A DNA stretch of 64,000 nt, from positions 1-64,000 of the forward strand of contig JBNKGC010000004.1 in the NCBI GenBank assembly GCA_050289625.1. The letters run 5' to 3'. Position numbers and translations under genes: made by a program. This DNA is from NIC37A-2 sp050289625. GTDB lineage: Bacteria; Myxococcota_A; Polyangia; Polyangiales; Polyangiaceae. This document shows, in pieces, positions 48,560 through 57,341 of the stretch (positions are counted from its first letter, which is position 1; each line of letters opens with the position of its first letter). The notes under the pieces were generated by a model. That model was not told the origin of the DNA and searched no databases. It worked only from the letters and a program-made list of their open reading frames with translations.

Positions 48560-49387
48560 CTATGCGTCGTGGCGGTACAAATGCACGTCGCGTTGGGGAA
48601 ATGGGATCGTGACTCCCGCCTCATCGAGGACGCGTTTGCAGCCCTCGGTGATGGCGAAATGCACGTCCCAGTAGTCCGCGGGGCGGGTGAACGGGCGCAC
48701 CACGAGGTTGACGGAGTTGTCCCCGAGCTCCGTGACGGCAACCACGGGTGCTGGCTCGGGGAGGACCTTCGGGGTGCTCTTCACCATCTCCAGAAGAACG
48801 GCTTTCGCTTTCTGAAGGTCGGCGTCGTAGGCGACGCCGACCGAGCAATCGACTCGGACGTGCTGTTCGCTGGTGAAGTTCGTGATCGTCCCGTTCGAAA
48901 GGCCTCCGTTGGGGACGATGACCCGCCGGTTTTGGGGCGAGAGCAGCACTGTGTTGAAGATCTGGATTTCGAGTACCGTGCCGATTTCACCCTGGGCCTT
49001 GATGAAATCGCCCACCTTGAAGGGGCGAAAGATCAGGATGATCACTCCACCGGCGAAATTCTGGAGGCTGCCTTGGAGCGCAAGACCGATGGCGAGGCCC
49101 GCTGCGCCCAGGACCGCGACGAACGACGTCGTCTGGACGCCGAGGATTGATGCGACGCTGATGAACAGCATCACCTTGAGGATCCAACCGAGGAGGTTGC
49201 TCAAGAACGGAGTCAGCGTCGCATCGACCTTCCGAGCTTCGAGTCCCCGTCGGAAGACCTTGATCACGCCGCTCACCAGCCAGAGGCCGAGCAGGAGGGT
49301 GAAGAGCGCCAGCGCGACCTTGGGGGCGTACGTCAGCGTGAGGCTGACTACCAATTCTCGGTACTTCTCGATCTCCGCGACGTCCAT
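48560..49387 (-). CDS. mscS: Small-conductance mechanosensitive channel
   Basis: A 275-residue MscS channel releasing solutes on hypo-osmotic shock. Three N-terminal helices are present, with the pore-lining TM3 (AAGLAIGLALQGSLQNFAGG, about residues 94-113), then FRPFKVGDFI and the beta/alpha-beta cytoplasmic vestibule (QIFNTVLLSPQNRRVIVPNG). Length is near E. coli MscS. It stands alone. Confidence 0.93.
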   Translation of the reverse strand: MDVAEIEKYRELVVSLTLTYAPKVALALFTLLLGLWLVSGVIKVFRRGLEARKVDATLTPFLSNLLGWILKVMLFISVASILGVQTTSFVAVLGAAGLAIGLALQGSLQNFAGGVIILIFRPFKVGDFIKAQGEIGTVLEIQIFNTVLLSPQNRRVIVPNGGLSNGTITNFTSEQHVRVDCSVGVAYDADLQKAKAVLLEMVKSTPKVLPEPAPVVAVTELGDNSVNLVVRPFTRPADYWDVHFAITEGCKRVLDEAGVTIPFPQRDVHLYRHDA

Positions 49388-49567
49388 CCCTGCGCCTCCC
49401 AGCGCATTGCACCGCCATGATGGAGGCGATTTGGACGAAGGGGAAGGGGATGGCCGCGCGAGTCGTCAGCGTCGAAAAGTGGAAGCTGACTACGAAATGT
49501 TTCGCGGCACGGTCCTACCCCAAAACGTTTCGCGAAAGGTTTCCGGTGCTGATTCGCCGGGCACGAA

Positions 49568-50428
49568 CTAGCCCCGCGAATCGTTCGCCATGTGTTCGTT
49601 GAACAAGGCGAGGAGTCCGTCAGGGTTGTCCACGTGGACCCAATGCCCCGCGTTCGGGAGCTCCAGGAGCTCGACGGAGGCATCTTCTGGAAGTGCCCCG
49701 GCTCGGCTCCGCATGTCGCCGGTCCAACGATCACTGTGCTCGGCGACGACCAGGTGGACGGTGGGACGCTCCCGCACCGTTTCGACGAAGGGCCAGAGGT
49801 CTTCGCGGAAGTAGTCTTGCATGAGCTCCCCGATCGCCTCGACGTCGAGGCGCCAGGCAAAGCCCGAGTCGGAGCGCTCGAGGTTCGTGCCGAGCCAATT
49901 GGCCAGCCCGCTCGAAAGTCCCTGCCCGGTGAGCGCGGCGGTTGCGTCGTTGCGGCTCGAGAACGGCCCGGGCGCTCGACGCAGCGCCTCGAGAACCCGC
50001 AGGACCTCGTGTCCGGGATCGGGAGTCTGAGTGCCCGGATCCGAGTCCAGCGCCCAAACCTCGTCGAGGGCCCCCGCATAGTCCGACGGGAGGGGACGAC
50101 CGGTACCTTCCCCGAGGGCACGGCGGGCGTAAGCCAGCGCCACCTTGCCCCCGAAAGAATGCCCGATCACCGCATTGGGGGGTCGTCCGACGGCCTCGGC
50201 AAGCTCCGCCAAATCATCAACGCACGCTTCGACCGTCTGCGGAGAGGGAGCGCCCTGCGAGTGCCCGTGGTTTCTCAGATCCACGAGGACGAAGCGCCAA
50301 GCAGGACGCTCGGTAGCGAGCCTCTTGATGAAGCTGCGAAAGTTGTGGCCGGCGCCGAGCGCGCCGTGGAGGACGAATGCCAGACGGGGGGCATCGGCAT
50401 CGCCAACCGCGATGTGATGGAGCTTCAC
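49568..50428 (-). CDS. Alpha/beta-hydrolase, YbfF-like esterase
   Basis: A 286-residue hydrolase. It has the oxyanion-hole strand FVLHGALG, VDLRNHGHSQG, the nucleophile elbow GHSFGG (Ser91), and a C-terminal GHWVHVDNP with the catalytic His. It resembles YbfF-type esterases acting on small esters or acyl-CoA. Its start overlaps the ridA stop by 4 bp (ATGA), so the two are translated together. Confidence 0.88.
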   Translation of the reverse strand: MKLHHIAVGDADAPRLAFVLHGALGAGHNFRSFIKRLATERPAWRFVLVDLRNHGHSQGAPSPQTVEACVDDLAELAEAVGRPPNAVIGHSFGGKVALAYARRALGEGTGRPLPSDYAGALDEVWALDSDPGTQTPDPGHEVLRVLEALRRAPGPFSSRNDATAALTGQGLSSGLANWLGTNLERSDSGFAWRLDVEAIGELMQDYFREDLWPFVETVRERPTVHLVVAEHSDRWTGDMRSRAGALPEDASVELLELPNAGHWVHVDNPDGLLALFNEHMANDSRG

Positions 50429-50895
50429 AGGGCGGTCACCTCGAGGGTGGCGTCGATCTCCACGCTCGTGCCGAACGGAAGCTGCGCCATGCCTACCGCC
50501 GTGCGCGCGTGCTGTCCGGCCTCGCCCAAAACCTCGATGAGGAGCTCGGACGCACCGTTCACCACGAGGTGTTGTTCGGTGAAATTGGGGGTGCTGTTCA
50601 CGTAGCCGCCGATGCGGAGCACTCGCACGATGCGTTCGAGGCTACCGAGCTCGTCCCGTGCGACCCGGAGGATGTTGGCGGCGCAGAGAGCCGCGGCTTT
50701 CTGACCCTCCTCGAGAGTGAGGTCGGCGCCGAGCTTGCCCTTGTAGAGCAGGTTACCGGGGCCATCGAAGGGAACCGCCCCCGACAGGTAAGCGGTTGTC
50801 CCGTGCACCAGCATGGGCTTGTAGATGGCGCCGGGCTTGGGGATCCGGTCGAGCGGGTAGCCGAGTCGCTCCAACTTCACTTCGCGTGTGCTCAT
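50425..50895 (-). CDS. ridA: RidA/YjgF-family protein
   Basis: A 156-residue member of the RidA family, which removes reactive enamine/imine intermediates. It has YLSGAVPFDGPGNLLY, DELGSLERIVRVLRIGGYVN, NGASELLIEVLGEAGQHART and VEIDATLEV. The Arg of the active RidA group aligns with HARTAVG, consistent with activity. It is the first gene of a two-gene operon with the hydrolase. A palindrome resembling that at 27.8 kb lies 38 bp upstream. Confidence 0.9.
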   Translation of the reverse strand: MSTREVKLERLGYPLDRIPKPGAIYKPMLVHGTTAYLSGAVPFDGPGNLLYKGKLGADLTLEEGQKAAALCAANILRVARDELGSLERIVRVLRIGGYVNSTPNFTEQHLVVNGASELLIEVLGEAGQHARTAVGMAQLPFGTSVEIDATLEVTAL

Positions 50896-50933
50896 GGGTC
50901 GGTGGGTGTCTTACCGAAGCGCGGCGATGAAGC

Positions 50934-50963
50934 CTAGAGCGACAAACGGTTTACCGATTGTCG
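50934..50963. promoter_or_regulatory. Palindromic operator-like element upstream of ridA
   Basis: CTAGAGCG leads into a palindrome with arms CGACAAACGGT (50940-50950) and ACCGATTGTCG (50953-50963), with one mismatch. The element differs from 27756-27786 by one gap and two substitutions. It lies between the divergent ridA and aquaporin genes. Confidence 0.65.
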
Positions 50964-51088
50964 CGACCAAACAAGCAACTGGAGCGCCGATTCGTGCAGC
51001 GCGCCAGCGTCCGAAAGGCAAACTGATCGGCGCTCTAGAGGGTCGACCGGTTCGCCTCGTGGGCACTGGCAAATACCGCACCCGAGTT

Positions 51089-51112
51089 GTCGTGACATTG
51101 GCGTGTCACGAC
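51089..51112. promoter_or_regulatory. Perfect inverted repeat upstream of the aquaporin gene
   Basis: GTCGTGACA (51089-51097) and TGTCACGAC (51104-51112) are perfect inverted copies separated by 6 bp, about 40 bp before the GTG start. No T tract follows. This spacing suits a dimeric repressor of the ArsR or TetR type, an inference only. Confidence 0.55.
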
Positions 51113-51151
51113 TTGTCCGCGCCGAAATCCAACCGTACCGTTCGGCCCGCC

Positions 51152-51922
51152 GTGTCGCCGCCCCTTTCAAAGCGCCTCGCCAGCGAAGCCTTGGGAACCG
51201 CACTCTTGCTGGTTGCGATCGTCGGCTCCGGAATTTCCGGTGAGCAGTGGAGTGGGGGAAACGAAACCCTGGCGTTGCTTCCGCACGCGCTTTCGGTGGG
51301 CGCTGCGCTGGTCGCTCTCATCTCCTGTTTCGGAGGGGTGTCGGCGCACTTCAATCCAGCGGTGACCATCGCGGAAGCCCTCGGGGGCCGTTTCGCTTGG
51401 CGTGAGGTGCCGGCCTACGTGGGGGTTCAAGTCGTCGCAGCATGCTTCGGCACGGTGCTGACTCATGTCATGTTCGGGATCGAGCCGGTGGTCTGGGGGC
51501 AGAACGCGCGCACCGGGGCGGGCCTGTGGCTTGGGGAGTTCGTGGCAACGTTCGGTTTGCTGACGATCATCCTCGGCTCGGCATCGCTCGGCACGCGGGC
51601 AATCGCAACCGCGGTGGGGACCTACATCTGCGGCGCAATTTGGTTCACGCCGTCGGCTGCATTTGCCAACCCAGCCGTGACCGTGGCGCGAGCGCTGACT
51701 GACACCTACGTGTCCATTCGACCCCTCGACGTCCCGCCCTACGTAGTCGCGCAGTTCGCTGGGGGGATCCTCGGGAGCTTTGCCATGGGGTGGATCGTGA
51801 TTGCCCGACCCTCGAAGGAAGCGAGAGCTGACGAGGGAGCCGAAGCTGCAAAAGGAGGCCCGGAGCGAGAGGTCTTGCTCGAAGGAAAGCATTCCGAAGA
51901 TGCCATCGAACCGGCTCGATGA
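51152..51922 (+). CDS. MIP-family aquaporin / aquaglyceroporin, AqpS-like
   Basis: A 256-residue channel with six transmembrane helices and two Asn-Pro-Ala boxes (HFNPAVTIAEAL and FANPAVTVARAL). ALLVAIVGSGI, then GNETLALLPHALSVGAALVALI, is like the AqpS group often found in arsenic-resistance operons. The GTG at 51152 gives a normal N-terminus; upstream in-frame residues are random. The C-terminal 45 residues are hydrophilic. Water, glycerol or metalloids are possible substrates. Confidence 0.88.
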   Translation: MSPPLSKRLASEALGTALLLVAIVGSGISGEQWSGGNETLALLPHALSVGAALVALISCFGGVSAHFNPAVTIAEALGGRFAWREVPAYVGVQVVAACFGTVLTHVMFGIEPVVWGQNARTGAGLWLGEFVATFGLLTIILGSASLGTRAIATAVGTYICGAIWFTPSAAFANPAVTVARALTDTYVSIRPLDVPPYVVAQFAGGILGSFAMGWIVIARPSKEARADEGAEAAKGGPEREVLLEGKHSEDAIEPAR

Positions 51923-52216
51923 CCGGGTTGCAAAGCTGCCCGCGTTTGGCCAGCAGGCAACAGCCTGACGCCGTGCAAGCCGCCCGAACCAAGCAGCGCC
52001 AAACCAGCGGTCGCCCAGCAAAGAAGCGCTGAGCAAGTCGGCACAAGCGGGCGCCCGAGCGACCAGGCGGCCAGCGACTGGGCGGCGACGTGGGCGGCGA
52101 CGCGAGCCGTGACCGCGCTGCCGAGCAGGTCGCGCCGCGCCTCGCGCTTCGCTCGAATGACAGCTCGCGTCCGATTTTTGCGCCAGGGCGGGAGCAGTCG
52201 ACTAAGCTGCCGCGTG

Positions 52217-52633
52217 ATGCGTCCTGGTGGAAGCGCCTCAGACAAACTCTTCGCGAGCTTGGAACAGTTCAGGCAGACCTGGCCCAAAAGCGGCTGGAGT
52301 TGGGACTACCGTCTCAATACCGTTGCTTCGTCTTTCCACGTGGAGTTGGCCGAGGAGGCCCATCGAGTCATCTCAGGGGCGATGCCCGACCTCTACGACT
52401 CGCGGTCCCTTTCCAAGGCTCCCCAACAGATCCGCGACGTGGCGGAGAACTCAGGCGGAGTGCGCTCCGATCAGCGCATTTACGTCTTACCGACGTCGGG
52501 TCGTCTCATCGCCTACGGCCTCTGGTGGCCGTGGGGAGACGAAATCACCATCTCGATGCGCATCGGCCTGGCCGGCTACGTGGGCGAAACCGACCACGAG
52601 CGCCTCCGGACTCAGTTCAACGCCATCGGTTGA
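52217..52633 (+). CDS. Small soluble protein of unknown function
   Basis: A 138-residue protein (MRPGGSASDKLFASLEQFRQ) with many aromatic residues (SGWSWDYRLN, YGLWWPWGDEIT). No signal or membrane segment is seen. ATG 52217 is chosen; GTG at 52214 is equivalent. Upstream frames are non-coding in composition. Unassigned. Confidence 0.7.
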   Translation: MRPGGSASDKLFASLEQFRQTWPKSGWSWDYRLNTVASSFHVELAEEAHRVISGAMPDLYDSRSLSKAPQQIRDVAENSGGVRSDQRIYVLPTSGRLIAYGLWWPWGDEITISMRIGLAGYVGETDHERLRTQFNAIG

Positions 52634-52804
52634 GCGAGCAGGGCGCCACCGCTCGCCCTGCTTCGTGGGCGTCAGCGAACCGTCGTCACGCCGAGGAGCT
52701 TCGCCGCGAACCAGAGACTGCCTTTGCGGGGCGGGGAACCACCGGCACCCCGGGGCTGCAAACCGCTGCGGGCTCGCTCGCACGCGTGGCGACGGCTCAC
52801 TGCT

Positions 52805-53587
52805 TCATTGGGGAGAGAGGTCGCGTTCGTAGTGCCACCCGCTCGAGAGCAACCATACCCGATGCCGGGGGCCCGAGGTGTCCAGCTCGGCAATGTTCTT
52901 CTTGAAGGCTTCCGGCGACATCCCGCCGCCGATTTTGCCGAGGCTTGGGTAGGCGGCGTCTTCGCGCTGGATGGTGGCGGCCCCGCCTTCGACCAGAACG
53001 AGCGCTGGTCGAAAGACTTTCACCGGAGCTCGCGCGAGGTGCCCGATGGCGTGACCGACGTCTCGCGTTTGACTGAGCTCGTGAAGGGTCACGAATGTGG
53101 GAGGAGGTAGGGCGATGCCGCCCCGATCTCGTTCCTCGAGGGCGCCTATCGGACTCATCCAACGGGCACTCAGGATTTCGCGACCATCGGGTTTCGCGAC
53201 CGCTTCCGGAGCTTGGGCCACGAAAAACCAGGTCGCGTGGCGCACGGTTCGCGCTGCGGGCGTGGTCCAGTGGGCGAAGAAGGTGAGCTCCCCGGGGTCG
53301 AGATCCAGACGCACTTCCTCGTCCGTCTCCCGCACGGCGCAACGTCGGGCGACCTCCAAGTACCGAGGCTCGGTCTCGCGGTCGAGCCAGAGCTGTTCGC
53401 TCGCGCGGGTGGTCAGCTCTCCTCCAGGGTCGTCGGCCGTCTCGACGACTCCACCGGGGAACGCCCAGGTGTCCGCGTGCGCCCGGTGGCCGGCGCTGCG
53501 CTTTAGCAGCAAGACCTCGATTCCGTACGCAGCCTTCGCAGCGCGGATCAAGAGCACGGTGGCCGAGGGGATCGGCTCAGGAGGCAT
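52805..53587 (-). CDS. Nudix hydrolase, NUDT19-like
   Basis: A 260-residue Nudix protein. The box is split by an insertion: AFPGGVVETADD, then ARRCAVRETDEEVRLDL. The REXXEE-type catalytic helix reads RETDEE. NUDT19-like coenzyme A pyrophosphatases share such an insertion. The ATG at 53587 overlaps the end of the upstream DUF362 gene by 11 bp, so it is co-transcribed. Substrate uncertain. Confidence 0.85.
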   Translation of the reverse strand: MPPEPIPSATVLLIRAAKAAYGIEVLLLKRSAGHRAHADTWAFPGGVVETADDPGGELTTRASEQLWLDRETEPRYLEVARRCAVRETDEEVRLDLDPGELTFFAHWTTPAARTVRHATWFFVAQAPEAVAKPDGREILSARWMSPIGALEERDRGGIALPPPTFVTLHELSQTRDVGHAIGHLARAPVKVFRPALVLVEGGAATIQREDAAYPSLGKIGGGMSPEAFKKNIAELDTSGPRHRVWLLSSGWHYERDLSPQ

Positions 53588-55094
53588 TTTCGTCGATGGG
53601 TTCCAATCCCCTGGGACGCGCCCGTCCTCGGGCGTCGAAACCGCGCACCAGAGTGGGCTGTCCGCTGAGCCGTTGTGCGGCCGTTTTCGCACGCCAGGCG
53701 AGGTAGTGCTTGTTGAAGGCGATGATCTCCTGGCGACTGAGGTACGGGTTGTTCACGCCCCCCAAGGCCGACAGGGTCAAGATCAGCTCGGCCACGCTCA
53801 CCGGACATCCTTCGAGGCGCACGAAGGGTTTCCGACGAGCCGCCTGGAGGCGTGACAACGTGTGCAACATCTTGGCGTAGATGTCGGGGTGGGGGACCTT
53901 GGTCGGATCGATCGTGCTGCGATCGCGGTAGAGACTTTCCACCTCGACGAGCTGTCCGCCCACCTCACCTCGGTAGCTCACGCAGTCACCGACGAAGACG
54001 ACCTTTTCGCCGTAGCTGACGTCCAGGGGGCCTTTGTAATCCCCGAACACGACGTGCATGCGCGCCATCTTCTCGTCGCACTCACTGTCGTAGAGTCGGA
54101 GAACCTCGATCGCCTCTTCGAGAGCGCCGGGGCACCCGCCCCAGCAGTAGTCCTGGGTGTCGCTCGGTGGCGGGCCGGCGTAGGCCTGGATGTGCGACCC
54201 CGCGAAATACTTCTCCACCCGGATCAGTCCGACCTGAAAGTCCTTCGCGCGCTCTCGTGCTTCACCCAGGGGTACGTCGCCGCTGACGGTGATCGTTTCT
54301 TGTTCGAGGGGGCCGAAGCCGTCCTCGTAGGCGAGACGGATGTGCGGCACATCGCGCGGATCGAGCCCGAGAATGCGGCAACACACCGCATCGACGGCGA
54401 CCTGGTTGTTGCCCAGCACGAGCAGGTTCAGGTCGTAGGGGATGGGGGTGAGCATGCGCCCCTGACCGGCGGTGATCGCGTCGATCACGACGAGCTGGGG
54501 CTGCACGACGTGTTGCAGATCGGCGATCTTTCGATCGAGCGCATGATCGTGATCGATCAGGCGGTGACGATCGTCCTGGATGCCGATGTAGTTCTTGAGG
54601 GCAAAAGTGACCGTGGTCCAGGGGTGTGCCTTGAACTTGGGCACGTTGACGAAGAAGTCGGCGCGGGCGACCGGCTCCGGAACGTAGATGCTGTCGCGGA
54701 GCCGTCCCGGGTGAGAAAGGGGGATCTCCACCTGGGGAACTTCGTCGAAAAAGTGCTTGGTCGCCCCCGTCCGGCGGAGGACGCGCGGGTAGTTCGCCTG
54801 CTCGAAGGCGTAGCGTGTGGGCACGGTGATGCCGCACCGCTCGCCGATGGCAAGCTCGGTGACCCCGTCGGCGCGATCTTGCAGTGCCTGCACGACGCCC
54901 TGAGCCACTTCCGGTCGCGTGAAGGCGTATCGAAAGAGATCGCCAGCCATCACGAGGTTCGGCTTGACGAGCACGCGCCCGCTCGGCCTCAGGCCGAGCT
55001 CATCGAGGCCTTCCCGCACGATCTCGCGCACCCGTCCGGGTTCGTAGTCGTCACAGTGGCGCAGGATGACGCGCGTATCACGGGCTGGGTGCAT
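53577..55094 (-). CDS. DUF362-domain protein
   Basis: A 505-residue protein. The DUF362 region (about 35-300) has VLVKPNLVM, VPKFKAHPWTTVTFALKNYIG and VIDAITAGQGR, then LVLGNNQVAVDAVCCRILGL. The C-terminal part has a cysteine group (YCWGGCPG) and further single cysteines. DUF362 proteins are sometimes linked to iron-sulfur clusters, but no ferredoxin motif is present here. Function unknown. Confidence 0.88.
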   Translation of the reverse strand: MHPARDTRVILRHCDDYEPGRVREIVREGLDELGLRPSGRVLVKPNLVMAGDLFRYAFTRPEVAQGVVQALQDRADGVTELAIGERCGITVPTRYAFEQANYPRVLRRTGATKHFFDEVPQVEIPLSHPGRLRDSIYVPEPVARADFFVNVPKFKAHPWTTVTFALKNYIGIQDDRHRLIDHDHALDRKIADLQHVVQPQLVVIDAITAGQGRMLTPIPYDLNLLVLGNNQVAVDAVCCRILGLDPRDVPHIRLAYEDGFGPLEQETITVSGDVPLGEARERAKDFQVGLIRVEKYFAGSHIQAYAGPPPSDTQDYCWGGCPGALEEAIEVLRLYDSECDEKMARMHVVFGDYKGPLDVSYGEKVVFVGDCVSYRGEVGGQLVEVESLYRDRSTIDPTKVPHPDIYAKMLHTLSRLQAARRKPFVRLEGCPVSVAELILTLSALGGVNNPYLSRQEIIAFNKHYLAWRAKTAAQRLSGQPTLVRGFDARGRARPRGLEPIDENAS

Positions 55095-55152
55095 GAGGTG
55101 AGCTTAGCTCAGATCCGCCAGCACGCGCGGTGAACCGCCGGGCCGGTCGCGC

Positions 55153-55776
55153 TCATTCCGAGGGGTATTCGGAGAGGTGGCGGGTTGCGGGGAGCGAAAA
55201 AGGAAGCGTCAAGCTTCCGGCGGTCAGGCCAACGAAGAGCGAAGTGTCGAGCGCGCTCTGCATGTCCTCGCGTCTCGGCCGCAGGGCGGCGAATGTAATT
55301 CCAGCGGCAGCGATACCGACCGCACCGGCGATGCAGGCGACGACGTCGAGCCGCCGCAGATCGTTTTCGAGGACGCTCAGGTGAGTGAGCTCCTCGAGCG
55401 GGTAGGTGCGGAAGTTGCGAGGGCCACCGATGCGCAGCGCCGAGTCCTCGATGCGGAAGTCGAACGGCACCCGGTGGCGGAACTTGCGGGAAGGGCAGTA
55501 CGCCTTCCCGCAGGGCTCGGCGTGGTAAATCTCGAGTCGATCGAAGTGATCGATGCGGACGGTCTTCCCGTCGAGGGTTTCGACGAGGGCGGGTTCCCCG
55601 CGGCTTGCCGAGCGCAGCAGGCGTGGCGCTTGGTCCGGGGGAAGATGAGCTGCTCGAGTGCAGCCGCCGAGAAGCAGGAGCATCACCGCACCGACGAGGA
55701 TTCGCGGACGGTTTGCTTTCCGCTGCACGGGCCATTCGAGACGATGCCGGGCGCGGCAGCCGACGGCTCGTTGCAT
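55153..55776 (-). CDS. Predicted lipoprotein, paralogue of the upstream gene
   Basis: A 207-residue lipoprotein (signal LVGAVMLLLLGGC). The mature part, LPPDQAPRLLRSASRGEPAL, then VETLDGKTVRI and DHFDRLEIYHAEPCGKAYC, is clearly related to the next protein. Two hydrophobic segments lie near the C-terminus (about 145-165 and 180-195). It overlaps the upstream stop as TGATG, implying translational coupling. Confidence 0.82.
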   Translation of the reverse strand: MQRAVGCRARHRLEWPVQRKANRPRILVGAVMLLLLGGCTRAAHLPPDQAPRLLRSASRGEPALVETLDGKTVRIDHFDRLEIYHAEPCGKAYCPSRKFRHRVPFDFRIEDSALRIGGPRNFRTYPLEELTHLSVLENDLRRLDVVACIAGAVGIAAAGITFAALRPRREDMQSALDTSLFVGLTAGSLTLPFSLPATRHLSEYPSE

Positions 55777-56345
55777 CAGTCGACCTCGTCTCCGAGGTCC
55801 GCAGTGGCCGGAAGACTGACGGCCAGCGATGCGCTCCCGGCCGCTCCCATCGCCAGCAGAGGCAGAAGCACTTGGCGCGAGCCGTGAGGATCGTTCTCGG
55901 CGAACTGACGCGCGGCTTGAAAGCTCAGTCCGAACGCCGCGAGCCCGACGCCGAGGGCGGTCCCCACGACGATCCAGGTTCGCTCGGAGGAACGCTCGGC
56001 GAGGCGGATCTCGGGGACTTCGGCGTGCGAAAATCGGCCAATGCCGCCCCGATCACGCAGCACGAGCATCTCGCTTCGAAGCTCCACCTGCAGGGGGGCG
56101 TCGAAGACGTACCTCGGTCGGTAGCACCAGTCGTTTTCGCAGTGTTCCTCCTGAACGACCTCCACTCGCGTGAATTGCAGGATGCGGCGGCGCTCGCCGT
56201 CGAGCGTCCGAACGGTGGCCGCGCGCCCCTCACTCGCGGCTTCGAGCGCATGCATGGCCTCCTCAGGGGGGAGCCGGACCGTGCGATAGCATCCCGCCGA
56301 CACCGTGAGGCACGCGCCGAGGGCCAGCTGAAGGTACTTCATCAT
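55776..56345 (-). CDS. Predicted lipoprotein, paralogue of the downstream gene
   Basis: A 189-residue lipoprotein (LGACLTVSAGC). It shares with its partner the pattern LPPEEAMHALEAASEG, VRTLDGERRRI, EVVQEEHCENDWCY, a central beta region, and two C-terminal hydrophobic segments. The paired cysteines are at the same spacing in both. A tandem duplication is likely. Function unknown. Confidence 0.82.
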   Translation of the reverse strand: MMKYLQLALGACLTVSAGCYRTVRLPPEEAMHALEAASEGRAATVRTLDGERRRILQFTRVEVVQEEHCENDWCYRPRYVFDAPLQVELRSEMLVLRDRGGIGRFSHAEVPEIRLAERSSERTWIVVGTALGVGLAAFGLSFQAARQFAENDPHGSRQVLLPLLAMGAAGSASLAVSLPATADLGDEVD

Positions 56346-56510
56346 CGGAGGCAGCGATTGTGGGCTGAGCTGCTACCTGGATCGGACCACGGGCGGCCGG
56401 TTCCGGCTCAGCTCGACCGGGCGCGGGCCCGCTTCGAGGCATTGGCGGCCGCTGTCCGCACCGCTCTTGCCTCTGCCAACCCACGCCTGCGATGGTCGTT
56501 AGGAGATCGC

Positions 56511-57338
56511 ATGGCAGTACAGCAGCTCTCTTTTCGGGATCGGTGGGTGGTGGTGACGGGGGCCGCTCGCGGCATCGGACGAGCCACGGCGGAACTTTTA
56601 GCCACCCGGGGGGCGCGATTGGTGCTCGCTGACGTGGACCGAGACGCCGTGGACGAGGCAGCCCGGATGCTTCGGGCGCGCGACGCCACCGTGCTGTCGT
56701 ACGGGGTGGACGTCGCCAGTCGCGAAGCCATGCGCGAGTTCGCCGACTGGGTGTACGACCACGTCGACTCGTTGGAACTGCTGGTGAACAACGCGGGCGT
56801 TCTCGAGGTGGGCGGCCTCTTCGACACGTCGTGGGAGGCGTGGGAGCACGTGGTGGGCGTCAACCTGTGGGGAGTTATTCACGGCTGTCGCTACTTCGCT
56901 CCGGAGATGCGCGAGCGTCAGCGCGGCCACATCGTCAACGTCGCGTCGGTGGCCGGGCTCGTGGGGTTTTCTTCACTTCTCGCTTACACGACGACCAAGT
57001 TCGGGGTCGTGGGATTTTCCCAGGCGCTCCGGGCGGAGCTCGAACCGTGCGGGGTGGGCGTGTCGGTCGTCTGCCCGGGGCTCGTGAACACGTCGATCGT
57101 GGAGCAGGATCGGTTCGATAAGGAGCTTCGCGAGAAAATGCGGGGCGTCTTGGAGCAGCGCGGGATGGATCCGAGTCGGGTGGCTCGAGCGGTGATCGAC
57201 GCGGCCGAGCGCAATCAGGCGTACGTCACCGTAGGAGCTCGAGCGAGCGCCCTGGAGTGGATGGGGCGAGCCATGCCAGGGGTCGCGAGCCGGGTGCTGG
57301 AGCGGGCCGCTTCGAGCCGGTTCTTTGGCGGCAAGTGA
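56511..57338 (+). CDS. Short-chain dehydrogenase/reductase
   Basis: A 275-residue SDR with TGAARGIGRA (about 16-25), LADVDRD for NAD-type cofactor preference, LVNNAGVLEVGG, NVASVAG and YTTTKFG with catalytic Tyr/Lys. AGGAGATCGC precedes the ATG at 56511. The last 30 residues include a hydrophobic helix, as in some membrane-associated SDRs. The phosphatase remnant begins 3 bp after its stop. Confidence 0.9.
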   Translation: MAVQQLSFRDRWVVVTGAARGIGRATAELLATRGARLVLADVDRDAVDEAARMLRARDATVLSYGVDVASREAMREFADWVYDHVDSLELLVNNAGVLEVGGLFDTSWEAWEHVVGVNLWGVIHGCRYFAPEMRERQRGHIVNVASVAGLVGFSSLLAYTTTKFGVVGFSQALRAELEPCGVGVSVVCPGLVNTSIVEQDRFDKELREKMRGVLEQRGMDPSRVARAVIDAAERNQAYVTVGARASALEWMGRAMPGVASRVLERAASSRFFGGK

Positions 57339-57341
57339 TCC

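Noticed and set aside
52079..52102. Two tandem copies of TGGGCGGCGACG
   Set aside because: Only two 12-bp units in a GC-rich stretch; this is not enough for a repeat array or CRISPR.
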